Made by a program: the position numbers and the translations under genes. Under the pieces are notes generated by a model that saw nothing but the letters and a program-made list of their open reading frames with translations, made no database searches and was not told where the DNA came from. A DNA stretch of 53,344 nt, taken from positions 1-53,344 of the forward strand of contig NW_013657616.1 in the NCBI RefSeq assembly GCF_000142905.1, given 5' to 3'. Origin of the DNA: Thecamonas trahens ATCC 50062 (taxonomy: Eukaryota > Apusozoa > Apusomonadida > Apusomonadidae). This document shows positions 1 through 11,969 of this stretch, piece after piece (within the stretch, counting starts at the first letter, position 1; every line of letters begins with the position of its first letter).

Positions 1-1225
1 CCTGCGCCCGCGCCCTGGCCGTAGAGCCAGAGCCCGGACCCACGCCAGTGCTCGTGAGGGGTTGCCCGCCTCGGTGGGTTGGGAGAAGTTGACTGTTTTC
101 ACACATTGTGATAGCAGTTCTCTCCCCACCACGAGTTTGGCCACAGAAATTGACAAACCACTTGGTTTGTGGTGGCTGTGGGGATGGATATTGTGGGTGA
201 GGGCGATGGGGTGCCGGGGTGGCGCACTTGGTCGGAATTGGTTGGTCAGGGTCTGGGGGGTGATTATGGTTATTGCACCACACCCGTCCAGCCTCGACAC
301 GCTTGCCATCACTCGCCAGCCGTCGCGAGGCCGACCACCACCATCATCATCACCATACACATCACACAGACACATGCGCATGCATCCACATCCACTTGCT
401 CGCCATACCCACATCCCCATCCCCCCAGCCAGCCAGCCATTGATCACAAATTCTTACTGATCACGCAACCTCACCACCCACCCCCCGCCATCAACCATCA
501 CACACACACACACACCACCCATCCCAGTCCCAGCCCAAACACCCACATGCACTGGCCGTCGTCCGCGACCTGCCTGCCATCCACACATTACCAGATGGCG
601 CAGCCTGCTCCCTCCAGCTGCTGAAGATGAGACCCAGACACATGCGCCGAGCACAACCATGCCTCGCACATCCGCCACACAACCGTCATCGCTATCCTGC
701 AACCACCACGCCCGACCATCCATCCCGTCAACCCCATCACCTGCTGCTGCTCAACCATCCTAACCCTAACCCCTACCGTCCTCTGCAATCCAATCACCCC
801 TCATCGCGCATCAACACTGTGTCCTCTTTATCCCGATCTCCCCCACACCTCCCCACCTCCTCAGCCAGTCCTCCGGATCGTCCTTGATCAAGCAAGGTCA
901 GCCGGCCAGCTCTTCTTTGCTGGGCGTCGTGCTACCTCTGCCTGACAACGACGTACCTTGCCAACCCCACCCATGCCCCTCGCTCGTTGTCCTCATCGCC
1001 GCCGCCCGCACACGCACCCTGGCTCACGCCCCGCGGCCGCAATCTGATCTCTGCCATCGAGGCGTTGCGCATGCCGACCGCACCCTCGCTCGCAGCAGAG
1101 TGCTGCCTCCAGGCATGGCCACGCGGAAGGTGCTCGCCTCCAGATCTGCTGTCCCAACCTTGCAGTCGAGGCCGATCCACCCCAAGCCACCATTGCCGCC
1201 CGACCCTTTCATCGCCGCATGTGCG
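1..1225. other. Low-complexity stretch without a supportable gene
   Basis: I find no open frame here with protein-like composition. The stretch is rich in CA/CCA and short pyrimidine repeats (for example the CA-rich run around 500-530), and the frames it leaves open are made of Pro/His/Thr/Ser. A short CCTAACCCTAACCCC-like string near 764-776 is too short to call a telomere. It may be the 3' flank of the minus-strand gene ending at 1226 plus intergenic sequence; the very first bases could belong to a gene cut by the window edge. Confidence 0.5.
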
Positions 1226-2547
1226 TCAATCCCGCGATCGCCGCCGCCGCCGCGTCCGACTCCCTCCACTGCTTCGCGACTTTCTCCGCGATGAACGGTG
1301 CCGACTCGACCGGTGCCGCGACGAGCCGTGCCCATGCCGACTCGACCGCCGTGACCGCCTGCTTCGCCGCAACTCGTGACCGCTGTGGTCAACAGTGTCC
1401 AGTACGCCAGCTGCGCCCATGTTGGAGTCGAGCCAGACGTCGAGCGCGTCGCGCCCACTCTCGTGCCGGCCCCCAGCCGTCTGTCCAGCACTTGGTGTGG
1501 CAAAGACAGCCGGTGACTCGATCAACGCGTTCAGCAGCGCGAGATCGTCGGTGACCGGTACACTGACGTGCCGCGTCTCATCGACGCTCCGCATGTGCCG
1601 CAGCGGCAGACCGTCGTCAAACAGCACAGACCGCATGGCTTCTGTCCGCGATGCATGGCGCGCCGACATCTCCGCCAGCGCTGTCTCGTCATGGCCCACA
1701 TCGCCCATCACCCGCCGCATCCGCTGCTGCAGCACCGCGATAAGCTTCTCCTTCTCTGCAATTTGGTCCTTGATCTTGGACAGTGCCGTGCGATACCTTG
1801 TCTCCATGGCCTCGAACTGGGGACGCGGCACCATGCTATCATCGGTGACGGGCCCGGTCCCAGACACGCCGACGGGCTGTCCGCCCTGCCCACCTCGTCC
1901 TCCGCCGCCCGACGCCTGCGTCTTGGCACGGAGCCTCCGATCGACGCCTCCAACTCTTCGATCCGCGCCTCGTACTCGTTCGAGACTCTCAGCAGCTCCG
2001 CCACCAGATTGCTCTTCTCCTCCTCTACTGCCCTAGCCCGACCGCCGCCGTCGCCCTCGGCACCGCTCCCACCAGCGGCGTCAACAAACACCAGGCCCTC
2101 TCGACCGGTCAGCACGTGCTGCTGATCGCACACCGTACGCATCACTGCATCCATCAGCCGCCAGAACTTGTCTGCCCCCTCTTGATCGCGGGGAAACGAG
2201 ACCAGATGCCGCATCACCTGCAGCGCCGGCTGATACAAATCCGTCCCGGTCACCTTTGCCCGCAGTGTCTCAAACGCAGCATACAACGGCGAGCTGTCCA
2301 CACCCACACACCCACATCCTTCGGTCAGTCCACCACCACCAGTCCAGCCCCACCACCACCAGCCCCAGCCCCAGCCCCCCAGCCCCATTCCACCCCGTCC
2401 AACGTACTCGTGCTTGCGGTATGTAGTGTGTGTGTTGTGGCGCGAAGGCGCCGGGTAACCACCCCCACCACCACCCCCACCACCACCACCACCCCCACCA
2501 CCATACTCCATACGCTCACTCATATACGACGAATACACAGACGCCAT
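1226..2547 (-). CDS. Coiled-coil protein with Gly-rich N-terminus and Arg/Ser-rich tail (hypothetical)
   Basis: I do not recognise the family. Exon 1 runs 2547-2408 (ATG at 2547, MASVYSSYMSERMEY then a poly-Gly run). The intron 2407-2294 has donor GTACGT and acceptor ACAG and keeps the frame. Exon 2 encodes a helical segment (PLYAAFETLRAKVTGTD), a coiled coil (LLRVSNEYEARIEELEASI), then after a frame change a second coil (FEAMETRYRTALSKIKDQI) and a tail of SR/RR/RH dipeptides ending RRRRRSRD. The frame change (about 1816-1976) is one base short and could be a missing base, an intron 1975-1836 starting GTACGA, or an intron 1929-1817 starting GTGCCA; I cannot choose. Expected length is about 355-402 aa. 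The basic RS-like tail would fit a nuclear RNA-associated protein, but that is only inference. Confidence 0.6.
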
Positions 2548-2695
2548 ACTTGACCAAGACCACCTGCAACCCAGTCCAGCTACACACAATGCCCTGCCCT
2601 CTCTGGCGTCAGGTCATACCGCCACCGCTACCACCGTCGGCCAACCACCACCACCACTGCCGACCAACTCGCACCACCACTGCCACCACCGACTC

Positions 2696-5549
2696 ATGGC
2701 GACACCGACACACCCCCTCCCCCATCCCACCCTGGTTGTGGCCATGGCCATAGACACCCACACCACCACACGTGCGGGGCTTATAGCTGCTGCCACCGCA
2801 TGGGCATGTATCTCGCTCGTCCTTCTTCTGGCTCACCCGGACCGTGTCTTGGCTGCAACTCCCTCTCCACTCGTCCTGCCGTCAGCCACAGCTGCACTCG
2901 TCCTGCTCCTTCTCCTCCTTCTCCTTGCCATCCATCTTCGCTCGCTGCTCCTTCCTCATCCGCCGCTCCATCGCGATTCGTCCCGCCCGCCACCACCTCC
3001 GTCGCTCTCCGTCCGCAGGTCGCTTCGATGGCAGCAAGTTCCGCTGCCGGAGCTTGTTGCCGGCGACGAGATTCTCCTCACACGCGGCGATGTCATCCCG
3101 GCTGACATGCTCGTCACCGCTGCATCGCGACCGCTCCGTCTCGCCCACTTTACCCTCCCGCTGCGGTTTGTGCATGCCCTGCTTCCACATACTCTGCCTG
3201 ATCTGCAGCACGCGAGCTCGTCGCCTCAACCGGATGCGCCCGCCCTCCCGCGCGGCCTGCTCGTCGTCTCGGGCAAGGTCCGCGGGCTGGTACTTCATGC
3301 CCCACCCACTCCTGTACTGTCCAACACAGGAGAGTGGCGCTGGATGCCTCCAGTCCCGCTGCGGCCAAAGGGTCCACTACTCCCGTCGCCAGGCCGGTCG
3401 CTGCCCCGTCCCGATCCGGCATGCGGCTCGCTCCGCTGGGGCCTTGTCATCGCATGCCTTGCCGGTGCTCTTGGGCTCTTCCTGCTGTTTGAAGCACTGT
3501 CTCGATCTCGCTCGCACCAGCTGGCAACGCCTAGTGCCATGTCATTCTGGCTGCTGGCTACCCTGTCGTGGTCCGCCCTCCTTCTCGCCTTCTTCGTCCC
3601 GGCACCCGTCCCGCGAGCAATCGCCGAGGAGCGCAAACTTCGCGCCCTCCTCTCGTCAACCTTTGGCCTGCATGCTGCTCGTCCGGGCCTCCTCACCCTT
3701 GCCGCTTCAGCCCAGGTCCTTGTTGTTGACGACCAGTTTGTCCTCGCCTCCCGCGACACCAGCTCCGTCGCCTCGCTGCGATCGCTTGTCCTCGGCTTTG
3801 GCCTCTCCGTTATCTACGTTTCGGCCTTTCCGCCGGCCCTTGCCCGGGCCCTGTCCGCGTTTTTCTTCTCGGGTGGTCTGCTCTCCGGCTTTGAGCCCGA
3901 GGGCGAGACTTCGTTCCTGACCCCGGTCTCGCCGGCCGAGCTCTCTAGCTTTGCTGCGGGCATCCGCCGCTCCTCGAGCGACCGCCTCCACCCGCGCAAC
4001 CTCCACGGGCTCGCCATACACTCGGTGCCGGGCAGTGACGTCGCCGGCATCATCCGCACCCTGCGGGTCATCATGGTCCGTGGCACAACTGTGCTCGGCA
4101 CCATCTCCACCCTCTCGTCGCTCCCCGCCGCCGGCGTCTTTCACGCCACGATTGCGCTCTCTCCGCCGTGCCAGCTTCCGGCCGCACTCTCCGCCGTGGT
4201 GAACGCCTCGCGCTCAAACCTGGCGCTGTCGTTCGAGCGCTACCCCTCCGCCGGCCCGCGCCCTTCCGCTTCTCGTCCTGGACCTCCGAATCAAGTCCAT
4301 CCGGCGACGGCTGGGACGCTGCTGACGCGCTCTCCGCAGCCTCCGACACGCCCATTCCACTCGACTCCAGCCTCTCCGAGTACGAGTCGTGGGACACGCC
4401 GCTGTGGTCGTTTGACTCATCGTCGTCCCTGGCGTACGCGCCAGTCCAGGGCGCCAGTGTCCCGAGCCTCCAGTGTCTCGCCGCACAGGCATGCGTTGTC
4501 TACGCCGCTCATCGCCGCCGCACCAGTCCGGACGAGCTCGCGTCGTCTGCGCGGGCCTTTCTCGAGCAATTTGCTCCCCGCACCGCGCCTGCCGTCAGCC
4601 ACGCTGCCGACCTTGTCCTTGCACGACCAGCCGGCACCCGGCGCCTCTCCCATGTCGACAAGCTGCGAATCCTCATCGTAGCCGCTAGTGTCCACGCCGC
4701 CCATCACGGCACCGTCCGGGCCATGACGCTTGGCTTCTCGCTCGCCATCGGCGGCAACCTTGTGCTCGGCCTGTTGCTCGGCATGCCGCGGCTGATCTTT
4801 CTGAGCGGCATGGCGCTCTTGTTAGGCACCTTGGTCTTGCCGCTTCCACTATGGCTGGCCGACGAGCTGGACTCGAGCCTCTTGGCCGTCTACGCACAGC
4901 AACCTGGCCTCGCGCTCGCCGGCGGTTTACGGTCGCTGCTGCCATGCCTGGGCGGATGCCACAGGCCATGCTTCCGCGCAGCGTTGATGCTCGCGCCCCG
5001 ATCCGTCTGGCGCTTTACGTCACGCTCGCGACGTGGTCGATGGTGGCCGCGTCGTGGTCGCTGCGGACCCGGCTGCCGCTCGCCAGCCTTCTCGGCGCCA
5101 TCTTCTCGCCAGACCTTGATGCGCGAAATCTGATCATGTACGGAGAGTCTGCGCCACAGCGTGCACTGGCGCTTGCTGGCATGCGCTCGAGCGTTGTCCT
5201 TGCGCTTTTCGCTGTCGGTCTCGCCCTCCTCCTCAGCCGCGCCCACGGCGTGGCGCTCTACGCGCGAATTGCGACCATATCTCTCCTCGCCGTCTTTACC
5301 TTTTCCATGGTCTCGCTCCTCCCTGCCCTCGGGGTCTACCTCGGCATTGCCGCGCCGCACGTCTGGGAACTTGTTCTCACCCTGGCCTTTGCGGTCGTGG
5401 TCTTTGGCGCCGAGCTCGCCCAGAGTACGACCTCGCGCGCACGCACAAATGCGCCTCTGCTTCTGCCGTCCGCCATCCGAGCCAACGATGCTCTCCGCCG
5501 TGCCGTGGCGCCGCCGCCAGAAGCCTCCGCCGCCCACGCCTCAGAGTAG
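2696..5549 (+). CDS. TMEM94-like, P-type-ATPase-related multi-pass membrane protein
   Basis: N-terminal membrane segments (LVLLLAHP..., VLLLLLLLLAIHL) precede an actuator-domain-like motif, ELVAGDEILLTRGDVIPADM (about residues 120-140), typical of P-type ATPases. A hydrophobic pair follows (GLVIACLAGALGLFLLFEA and FWLLATLSWSALLLAFFVP). The place where a DKTGT phosphorylation motif is expected reads VLVVDDQFVLAS, so the catalytic Asp-Lys-Thr motif is absent, as I recall for animal TMEM94, an ER protein linked to Mg2+ handling. The C-terminal third has about six more membrane segments. The frame breaks twice, near 4240-4265 and 4905-4960, each time by one missing base and with no splice signals; allowing for both, the product is about 951 aa, shorter than the roughly 1,350 aa animal proteins. 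The stop overlaps the next convergent gene by 9 bp. Another degenerate P-type ATPase relative is possible. Confidence 0.55.
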
Positions 5550-6880
5550 CTCAAACTTCAAACACAGCTGGTCAGGGTCCGGCCTCCAGACCATAGCCCA
5601 CGACGCGCTGAGGACGTGGCCAACCCACCCTGCCCACGACGACGCCATGAGCGCAAACAGCGCCGGGCGTGACGATGGCAACTTGGCCACAAGCGAGTCG
5701 TAGACGCCAAGCGAAAGCGCGTCCCACACTCCGGCAGCCCACGGCCCCATCGAGCCGTCAAACGAGGCCTCGTCGAGAACAAACCCAAAGTCAAGATCAA
5801 TCCGGGTGGGGTGCACATTGAGGTACGCCACAATCGGCCGTGCAAGCTGGCCATACAGCGCCGACCACGGCGACCAGATGTCGATGTGCGGCGTCGACGT
5901 CCGCACGTCACGCAGCACGAGATGGACCTTGTACGCCACCCGCCGCGGCGCTGGCAGCTTGTTCTGCGCCGCCAGCGACCGGTTACCCGCAGTGTAGCCA
6001 AACTTGCGCCGGTGCAAAGACTCGCCACGCTCCGGTGGCGGCGGAAACGTGATCTCCATGTGAATGTCGACCTGGCCTGCGTCGAGCCACGCCAGCGGGC
6101 CATGGGTCGTCTCGGTCAGGCGGCGGATGTCCATGTTGCGCAGCGAGATCCGCCACGTGTCCGGCTTGTCGCCAGCGGGGCAATGGCAAACTCGGCAGAG
6201 CTCCCGTCTGGCATGGCATCAAACGAGCCGCGGAACCACGTCGCCCGCGAAATGTCCATGTGCTGCCACTGGTAGCGATACGGCTGGAGTACTGCTGACG
6301 AGACGGCCAGATCGAGCGGGACTCGCCCAGCCTGGTACACCGCCACCTCGCAGTCGTGGACCTCAAACTTGACAAACTCTTGATGGTACTCGTGCGCGAG
6401 GAGAGGCACACCAGACGCCGGGCCGACAGAGTACTCTGCGAGCACATCAGGCAGAACTGCCCGATGCGGCGGCGTCGCCCATGCCAGATGCCGCCGGTCG
6501 AGGGCACCGCGGATGCCCGTGACCTCTGCCGAGTGGACCAAGCCTTTGCCTTCCATCCACCGCAGCGCCGAGAGCCGCAGCCGCGCCTTGCGCACACTCA
6601 AGTTGAGGTGCTGCGTATTGGCATCGGTGCCGAGCAGGGCGATGGTGTCGGGCGTCCGCAGAATGCGCAGCTTGGCCAGCTCGAGCACCAAGCCGTCCCT
6701 TGCCGTAAAGCTCACCTCAACCGCACCCACCACCACCGAGTAGCCAGCATATGCCGTCAGCCGTCGTGAGAGCCAAGCCAGCCTCCTTCGCTCCGCATCC
6801 TCACCGCCCCACCATGTCCACAGTCCAGCGCCCACGCCCACCACCGCCCCACCGCCGGCAATGGCCACCAGTCGCTGCAT
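5541..6880 (-). CDS. Mdm31/Mdm32-family mitochondrial distribution and morphology protein
   Basis: The ATG at 6880 starts MQRLVAIAGGGAVVGVGAG, a membrane segment, followed by a domain rich in alternating strands (SVVVGAVEVSFTARDGLVLELAKL, MDISRATWFRGSFDAMPD, RISLRNMDIRRLTETTHGPL, GQVDIHMEITFPPP) and a C-terminal part with VHLVLRDVRTSTP, HIDIWSPWSALYGQLARPIVAYLN and RIDLDFGFVLDEASFDGSMG. This resembles fungal Mdm31/Mdm32, inner-membrane proteins required for mitochondrial shape and lipid homeostasis. The frame breaks once near 6172, where a GG should be GGG to give APLGDKPDTW; with it restored the protein is about 446 aa. An upstream exon carrying a targeting presequence cannot be excluded. 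The 3' end overlaps the convergent TMEM94-like gene by 9 bp. Confidence 0.65.
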
Positions 6881-7011
6881 GTACCTCAGAGCTACCCTTG
6901 TCGCACTCTCGCACGGCACGCACACCTCCCAACAGGCCGCTCAGTGCAGTCCTGATCCAAAGTCGGTAGTGCCTGCTCGCGAGTCGGCGTCAAGTCATAC
7001 AGGCTTACGCT

Positions 7012-7065
7012 GCCACGCGCCGTGCCACGCGCCGTGCCACGCGCCGTGCCACGCGCCGTGCCACT
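7012..7065. repeat. 12-bp minisatellite (about 4.5 copies)
   Basis: The unit GCCACGCGCCGT starts at 7012, 7024, 7036 and 7048 and ends with a partial copy. It lies between the 3' end of RPC2 and the 5' end of the Mdm31-like gene, so it is in the promoter or leader of the latter. Confidence 0.9.
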
Positions 7066-7106
7066 CCCACGCTCACAGCTCTCGGTTTCTCTGTGCTACC
7101 TCGTTT

Positions 7107-10100
7107 CTACAGCGGCTCGAGCCGCATCCTCGCCACCACGTTCATCGACGCGAGCTCCTGGACAAGGAGCTTGGCAGCGTATGGCAGCTGTACCGCCGAG
7201 AGTGATGCGGTTGCACGGCAGTACTGGCACCAGTCCTTGTACCCGATGAGGCCGCACTCGCGGCAGACGTGGACGGTAAATGCGTCAGACGAGACCATAA
7301 GCCGCTCGATGAGGAGCGCCGAGGTACCGTGCGCGATGAGGCAGTCGCGCTCCATCTCGCCGAGGCGGAGTCCGCCGGACCGCGACCGACCCTCGGTCGG
7401 CTGACGGGTGAGTACCGCGCGAGGGCCGCGGGCGCGGGCGTGCATCTTGTCCATCACCATGTGCTTGAGCTTCTGGTAGTAGATGGGGCCAAAGAAGACA
7501 TACGCCGAGAGCGGCTCGCCGGTGATGCCGGACGTCAGATAGTCCTTGCCCGAGTACGAGTAGCCTGCGCCGATGAGCGCAGCGCAGAGCTCGCCCACAG
7601 GATCGCCGGCAAAGACCGTGCCATCGTGAAAGGCGCCCTCGATGGCGCCGGCCTTGCCGCCCATAAGCTCCAGTAGCTTGCCGCACGTCATCCGCGACGG
7701 GAACCCGTGCGGGTTCATGACCATGTCCGGCACAATGCCCTCGTCGGTAAACGGCATGTCCTCCTGCTCCACAATGAGCCCACACACGCCCTTCTGTCCG
7801 TGGCGCGATGAGAACTTGTCGCCGACCTCGGGCCGCCGCGTCGACCGCATGAGCACCTTGATCACCACAGACGACGACGCGTTCGACGTGATCATCACCT
7901 TGTCCACCACGTTGGGGATCGAGAGCTTCCACCGGAGCGGGCTCGGCTGGTACAGCGTCGTGTTCTGTGCATCGAGATTGGCCAGGTTCTCAGACGTATT
8001 GACTGGCGACTCCTTCTTGATCATCACGTTGCCCTCCTGGACCGCGAGCCCGACCTCGCAGATGCCGTCCTCGTCGAGGATCTCGTACTGCGAGCCCGGC
8101 TCGACGTCGGCCGGCCGCGCCGAGATGCGGTCGATGGTCTGGTTTGGATACTGGCGAATCGACGCCGCGTACTTACGGTACACGGTGCACCGCCCGTAGC
8201 CGCGGTCGAGGCTCGCCTTGTTCAGCACCGACGCGTCCTCGATGTCGTAGCCAGAGTACGACATGACCGCCACCATGGCGTTCTGCCCGGCCGGCAGCTT
8301 GTGGAACCCGATGAGCTCGATGGTCTTGGTCTGCACCAACGGCCGCTGCGGGTAGACGAGCGTGTACAGCAGCGTGTCGATCCGCGTCAGCTGGTTGTAC
8401 GCAATCGCCCCGATGGCCTGCTTGCCCATCGCGCACTGGTACGTGTTCCGCGGCGACTGGTTGTGGTGCGGGTACGGAATGAGCCCGGCGCAGACGCCGA
8501 GGAGCGTCAGCGGCTCGAGTTCAAGGTGCGTCGTAAGGCCCGGCACAATCTCGCGCTCGTAGAGCGCAATGTGCGCTCCGTTCTCCTCGTTGACATCGAG
8601 AAACTCGATGAGCCCGTCAGCCACAAAGTCGTCAAACGACCGCAGGCCCTGCCGGAGCTCGGCAAGCTCGACAGCGCCCACCCGCGGCTGCCCGCTCGCC
8701 TCGTCGCAAATAATCAGCGGCCGGCAGAGCCGCCCGCCGTCGGTCGCAACATGGACCGTCTCCCGCTCGTCGTTGCGGTAGATCGAGATGAACGGCGAGA
8801 GCCGTCCCACACGCCGCAACGCCCGGAGCCCGGCAACAAGCTCGTTCGGCGCTGCATGGATGCCCAGGATGAGGCCGTTGACAAAGACCAGGTACACGCC
8901 TGGTGTGTTGATCTCAAAGCCCGAGACCATCGAAATCGGCTCGACGCCGAGCCCGTACGCCAGCGCAGCCAGCTCATCGTCCGACGAGTCAGTTGTCACA
9001 TGCGTGAGCAGCGCGAGGTTCTTGACCAGCCCGCAGCTCTCACCCTCGGGTGTGTCTGACGGACAGAGCATGCCCCACTGCGATGGCTGCAGCGCGCGCG
9101 GACCCGAGACCTTGCGCGACTTTTCAAACTGCGACGAGATCCGCGTCATCATGCCCATGGCCGCAATAAACGACAGCCGCGAGAGGACCTGCGTCACGCC
9201 CGCACGCTCCATCTTGAACCGCCGCAGCGACCAGTTACCTGTCGAAATCGCACGCACCATCCCGTTCGTGATGGTGTCGTGCCGGATCCATTTGGTCACG
9301 TCAAACGCCGCAGCCCGGTTCTGCTTGGAGAGCACCGTCTCGGCGTGCTTTCGCAGCTGCGCGTTGAGGTTCTTGAACAGGTCCTCAAACAGCAGCGCGA
9401 GCAGCTGGCCCGCAAGCTCCAGTCGCTTGTTTCCGTAGTAGTCCTTGTCGTCGACCGCGCCTCCGCGCGCAACTGCCTCAAAGATCCGCCGGATCATCAC
9501 CGCGAGGTACACCACCTTGGCGTGGTAGTTGAACGCGCTCACCGGAATGTGCGAGAGGACAACCGAAGCGAGCAGCTCGCGTGCGTCCTCTGTCCGCGAC
9601 TTGCGTCCCGACCCGTACCCGCGCCGCGAGTGAGCCTGCATCCGCGCTGCAATGTACGCCAGCGCCTGCTCTTGTGTCGAGACTCCCGTCGCGCCGGCCT
9701 CCTCCAGAGACGCCGCCAGCGCACGCTGGTGCTCAGAGCCCACAAGCGCCACCACCTCCATGTCCGACGTCACGCCCATCGCCTTGAGCGCCACCACAAT
9801 TGGCACGTCCTCAGACAGTGCGTTGTGGTTGAGGTACAGCTTGTCGTGCTTGAGGTTGATGTTCGTCCGCGACTTGCGCTCGTGTGTCGACGACGTCACC
9901 GTCGCGCCCACATTCCCTTTTTGTCCAGCTGGATGATAATCCGGTTCTTGGACAGCTGCTCCTGGATAAGAATGACCTTCTCCACTCCGCGGATGACAAA
10001 GTACCCTCCCGGGTCCAGCGGGCACTCGCCGAGCTCCGCCAACTCAGACTCGCACTTGCCTGTCAGCACGCACTTGGTCGACCGCAGCATGATCGGCATG

Positions 10101-10746
10101 CGTCCAATGGGCAGGCCCTTCTTGATCACAATCTCGTTGCCGCGCGTAAACTCGACGTCGACCACAATCCGCGCAGAGTAGGTCATGTCACGCAGCCGGC
10201 ACTGATGCGGCGTTACCGACTCCACCGCCATCATCTCCTCGTCCACACTCGGCTCCTCCACACGAATGTCCTTGTACTCGAGAAAGAACGTCTTGTCCGC
10301 CTGAGTCGTCACCCGCGCATTCGCCTTGACAATCTCCTTGATGTCCTTAGTCAGAAAGTAGTTGTACGAGTCGATGTGCTGCTTGACCAGCCCGCGCGTG
10401 GCCAGGAACGCCGGCAGCAGCTGAAACTTGTCCTACACTCGCCGCACCGCCGTCCACAGCATCAACCACCACCACACATTGGTGAGTGATGCCAATATCT
10501 AGCTAGCTAGCTCTATGGCTAGTGCCTGCCGTGTATGGCGGACATCCCTCCCTCCCCCCCCCCCCCCCCCCTCCCCCTCCCTCCCTCTTTGCCCTCCCTC
10601 CCCTGCCCTCCCTCCTTGCCCTCCCGCCCATGACGCGACCATCACACCTCGGCTCCTTCCCTCCCGCTCCCCTCCCTGCCCTCTCACCATACCTCGACAG
10701 ACTTGATAGGGTCGGACAGCTTCTCCTTGTTGAACAGCTCATCCAT
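7107..10746 (-). CDS. POLR3B: DNA-directed RNA polymerase III subunit RPC2 (second-largest subunit)
   Basis: Second-largest, RPB2-type subunit of RNA polymerase III, which makes tRNA and 5S rRNA. Exon 1 is 10746-10693 ([18 protein letters not shown]), the intron 10692-10433 starts GTATGG and ends TAG, and exon 2 resumes in phase with [19 protein letters not shown]. Family landmarks in order: [120 protein letters not shown], and a C-terminal zinc site (CRECG...CQYC). The end, [20 protein letters not shown], matches RPC2 rather than RPB2 or RPA2. One base is missing at the run 9915-9922, between IIIQLDKKG and [12 protein letters not shown]. Restored length is 1,126 aa, close to human RPC2 (1,133). 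Confidence 0.96.
10556..10572. repeat. Poly-C run inside the RPC2 intron
   Basis: A run of about 17 C, flanked by further CCCT-rich sequence to about 10640, lies in the RPC2 intron; it reads as G-rich in the RPC2 pre-mRNA. A second C run is at about 10808-10824, upstream of the RPC2 start. Confidence 0.8.
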
Positions 10747-11349
10747 CCTGGCACAGTCCTCCCACCCAGCCCCGCCGCTACGTCAAGTGGTACCGTGTCC
10801 TGACATGCCCCTCCCCCCCCCCCCCCTCCCTCCTCCAGCCTTGCCCGACTCGTCGAAGCAAAGATGGTGTCGCTGCGTCTTGCTAGTGACCGACCAACTC
10901 GCCGACTTGGCCCCACACAGCCATCGAACCAACGCACACTGTATGTCACCTATACACATCCATATCCCCCACACTATAGTTATTGATCATCACGCGCATG
11001 GCTACTGGAAGAAGAGAGTTGGTCGTCGCCGGCGATGGCCCATGCCGCGCCGCGATGCTCGGAGCAGATCCAGAGTCTTCTTGCTCCAACAACTCCGGCT
11101 TCTCGCGCGCAGCTCGCGCCAATCGCAGCGATGTATGTGTTCTATGTGCTGGCAAATGGTCGACGCTCCGCATCCTGGCTGGCTACCGGCCTGGCTGCCG
11201 CCTGACTACCGGTCTGGCTGCCGCCTGGCCCTTCAACCGCTGCGGACTGCGCCCCGTTGACTGACTCGCTCGCCGCTGGCACCAGGCGACACTCCTCCTT
11301 CTCCTCCTCCTCCTCCTCCTCCTCCTCACCTTGCAGCTGTGGTACGGAC
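10747..11349. promoter_or_regulatory. Divergent intergenic region between RPC2 (-) and the ankyrin gene (+)
   Basis: No conserved coding sequence is visible. It holds a C run at 10808-10824 and a CTC/TCC trinucleotide run at about 11295-11328. A possible 5'-UTR intron for the ankyrin gene could run from GTATGT at 11134 to the TTGCAG just before 11337; the donor fits the local GTAYG pattern, but the upstream frame does not join the ankyrin frame, so this is weak. Confidence 0.4.
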
Positions 11350-11969
11350 ATGGCGGAGAGGGACGATGGAGTGGCGGACGTGCTCACGGCTGCCTCGCTG
11401 GGCGACACGGACAAGCTTCGCTGGCTGACCAAGGAGCTCGGCGTGTCTCTGGTGGTACCTGACGGTGAAGAAGGACCGGTTCTCCGCGCTGTAGCCGGCG
11501 GCCATCACGACACCGTTCGCTTCCTGCTTGCCGCCGGCGTTTCGGTTGATGAGGCCGATGCCGACGGACGTACCGCGCTCCATCGCGCGGCGCGGTCGGG
11601 CGATCTGGCCCTCGTTCAGATCCTGGTCTCGGCCAACTGCGACATCGATGCCCGCGACTCGTCCGGCTCCACCCGCTGCATGCGGCGCTCGAGGGCAAGT
11701 ACCCGCGCATCGTGGCGTATCTCGTGGAGCAAGGCTCTGACTTTGACGCCCGCAATCACGCCGGCATTGTTCCGCTCCACTACGAGTCGGTCCGCAGCCT
11801 GCCCATGGTTGCCCCAGTTGTCGAGCAGCGGCGCCAGGACGAGCTGGATGCCCTGCGCGAGGCTCGCGAGGCCGAGGAAGCCGCCAACACCGCCCGCGTC
11901 CGGGCCCTCCTTGCCCCCGTCGATCAGAAGAAGAAGAAGAAGAAGAAGAAACCCAAGACTCGCCGCTGA
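11350..11969 (+). CDS. Small ankyrin-repeat protein
   Basis: Starting at MAERDDGVADVLTAASLGD, three to four ankyrin repeats can be read: LTAASLGDTDKLRWLTKELG, GPVLRAVAGGHHDTVRFLLA, GRTALHRAARSGDLALVQIL, then GSTPLHAALEGKYPRIVAYL after a frame break, and a last one with AGIVPLHY. The break is at the C run 11672-11674: one extra C restores the canonical TPLHAA motif. The C-terminus is a charged helix (RRQDELDALREAREAEEAAN) ending in a run of eight lysines and KPKTRR. Expected length is 206 aa. Ankyrin repeats mediate protein binding; no specific function is inferable. Confidence 0.8.

Noticed and set aside
764-776. Telomere-like CCTAACCCTAACCCC string
   Set aside because: Only about two units, inside simple-sequence DNA with no array and genes beyond it.
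1817-1929. Intron GTGCCA...CCCCAG in the coiled-coil gene
   Set aside because: Phase fits, but the donor breaks the GTAYG pattern and it would remove coil-like coding; kept only as one of three options.
4915-4970. A small intron to explain the second break of the TMEM94-like gene
   Set aside because: The only GT...CACAG pair is about 41 nt and does not restore the frame.
9910-9925. Programmed ribosomal frameshift in RPC2
   Set aside because: The A/G run is slippery-looking, but other broken genes share no such heptamer and the same one-base loss recurs at C runs.
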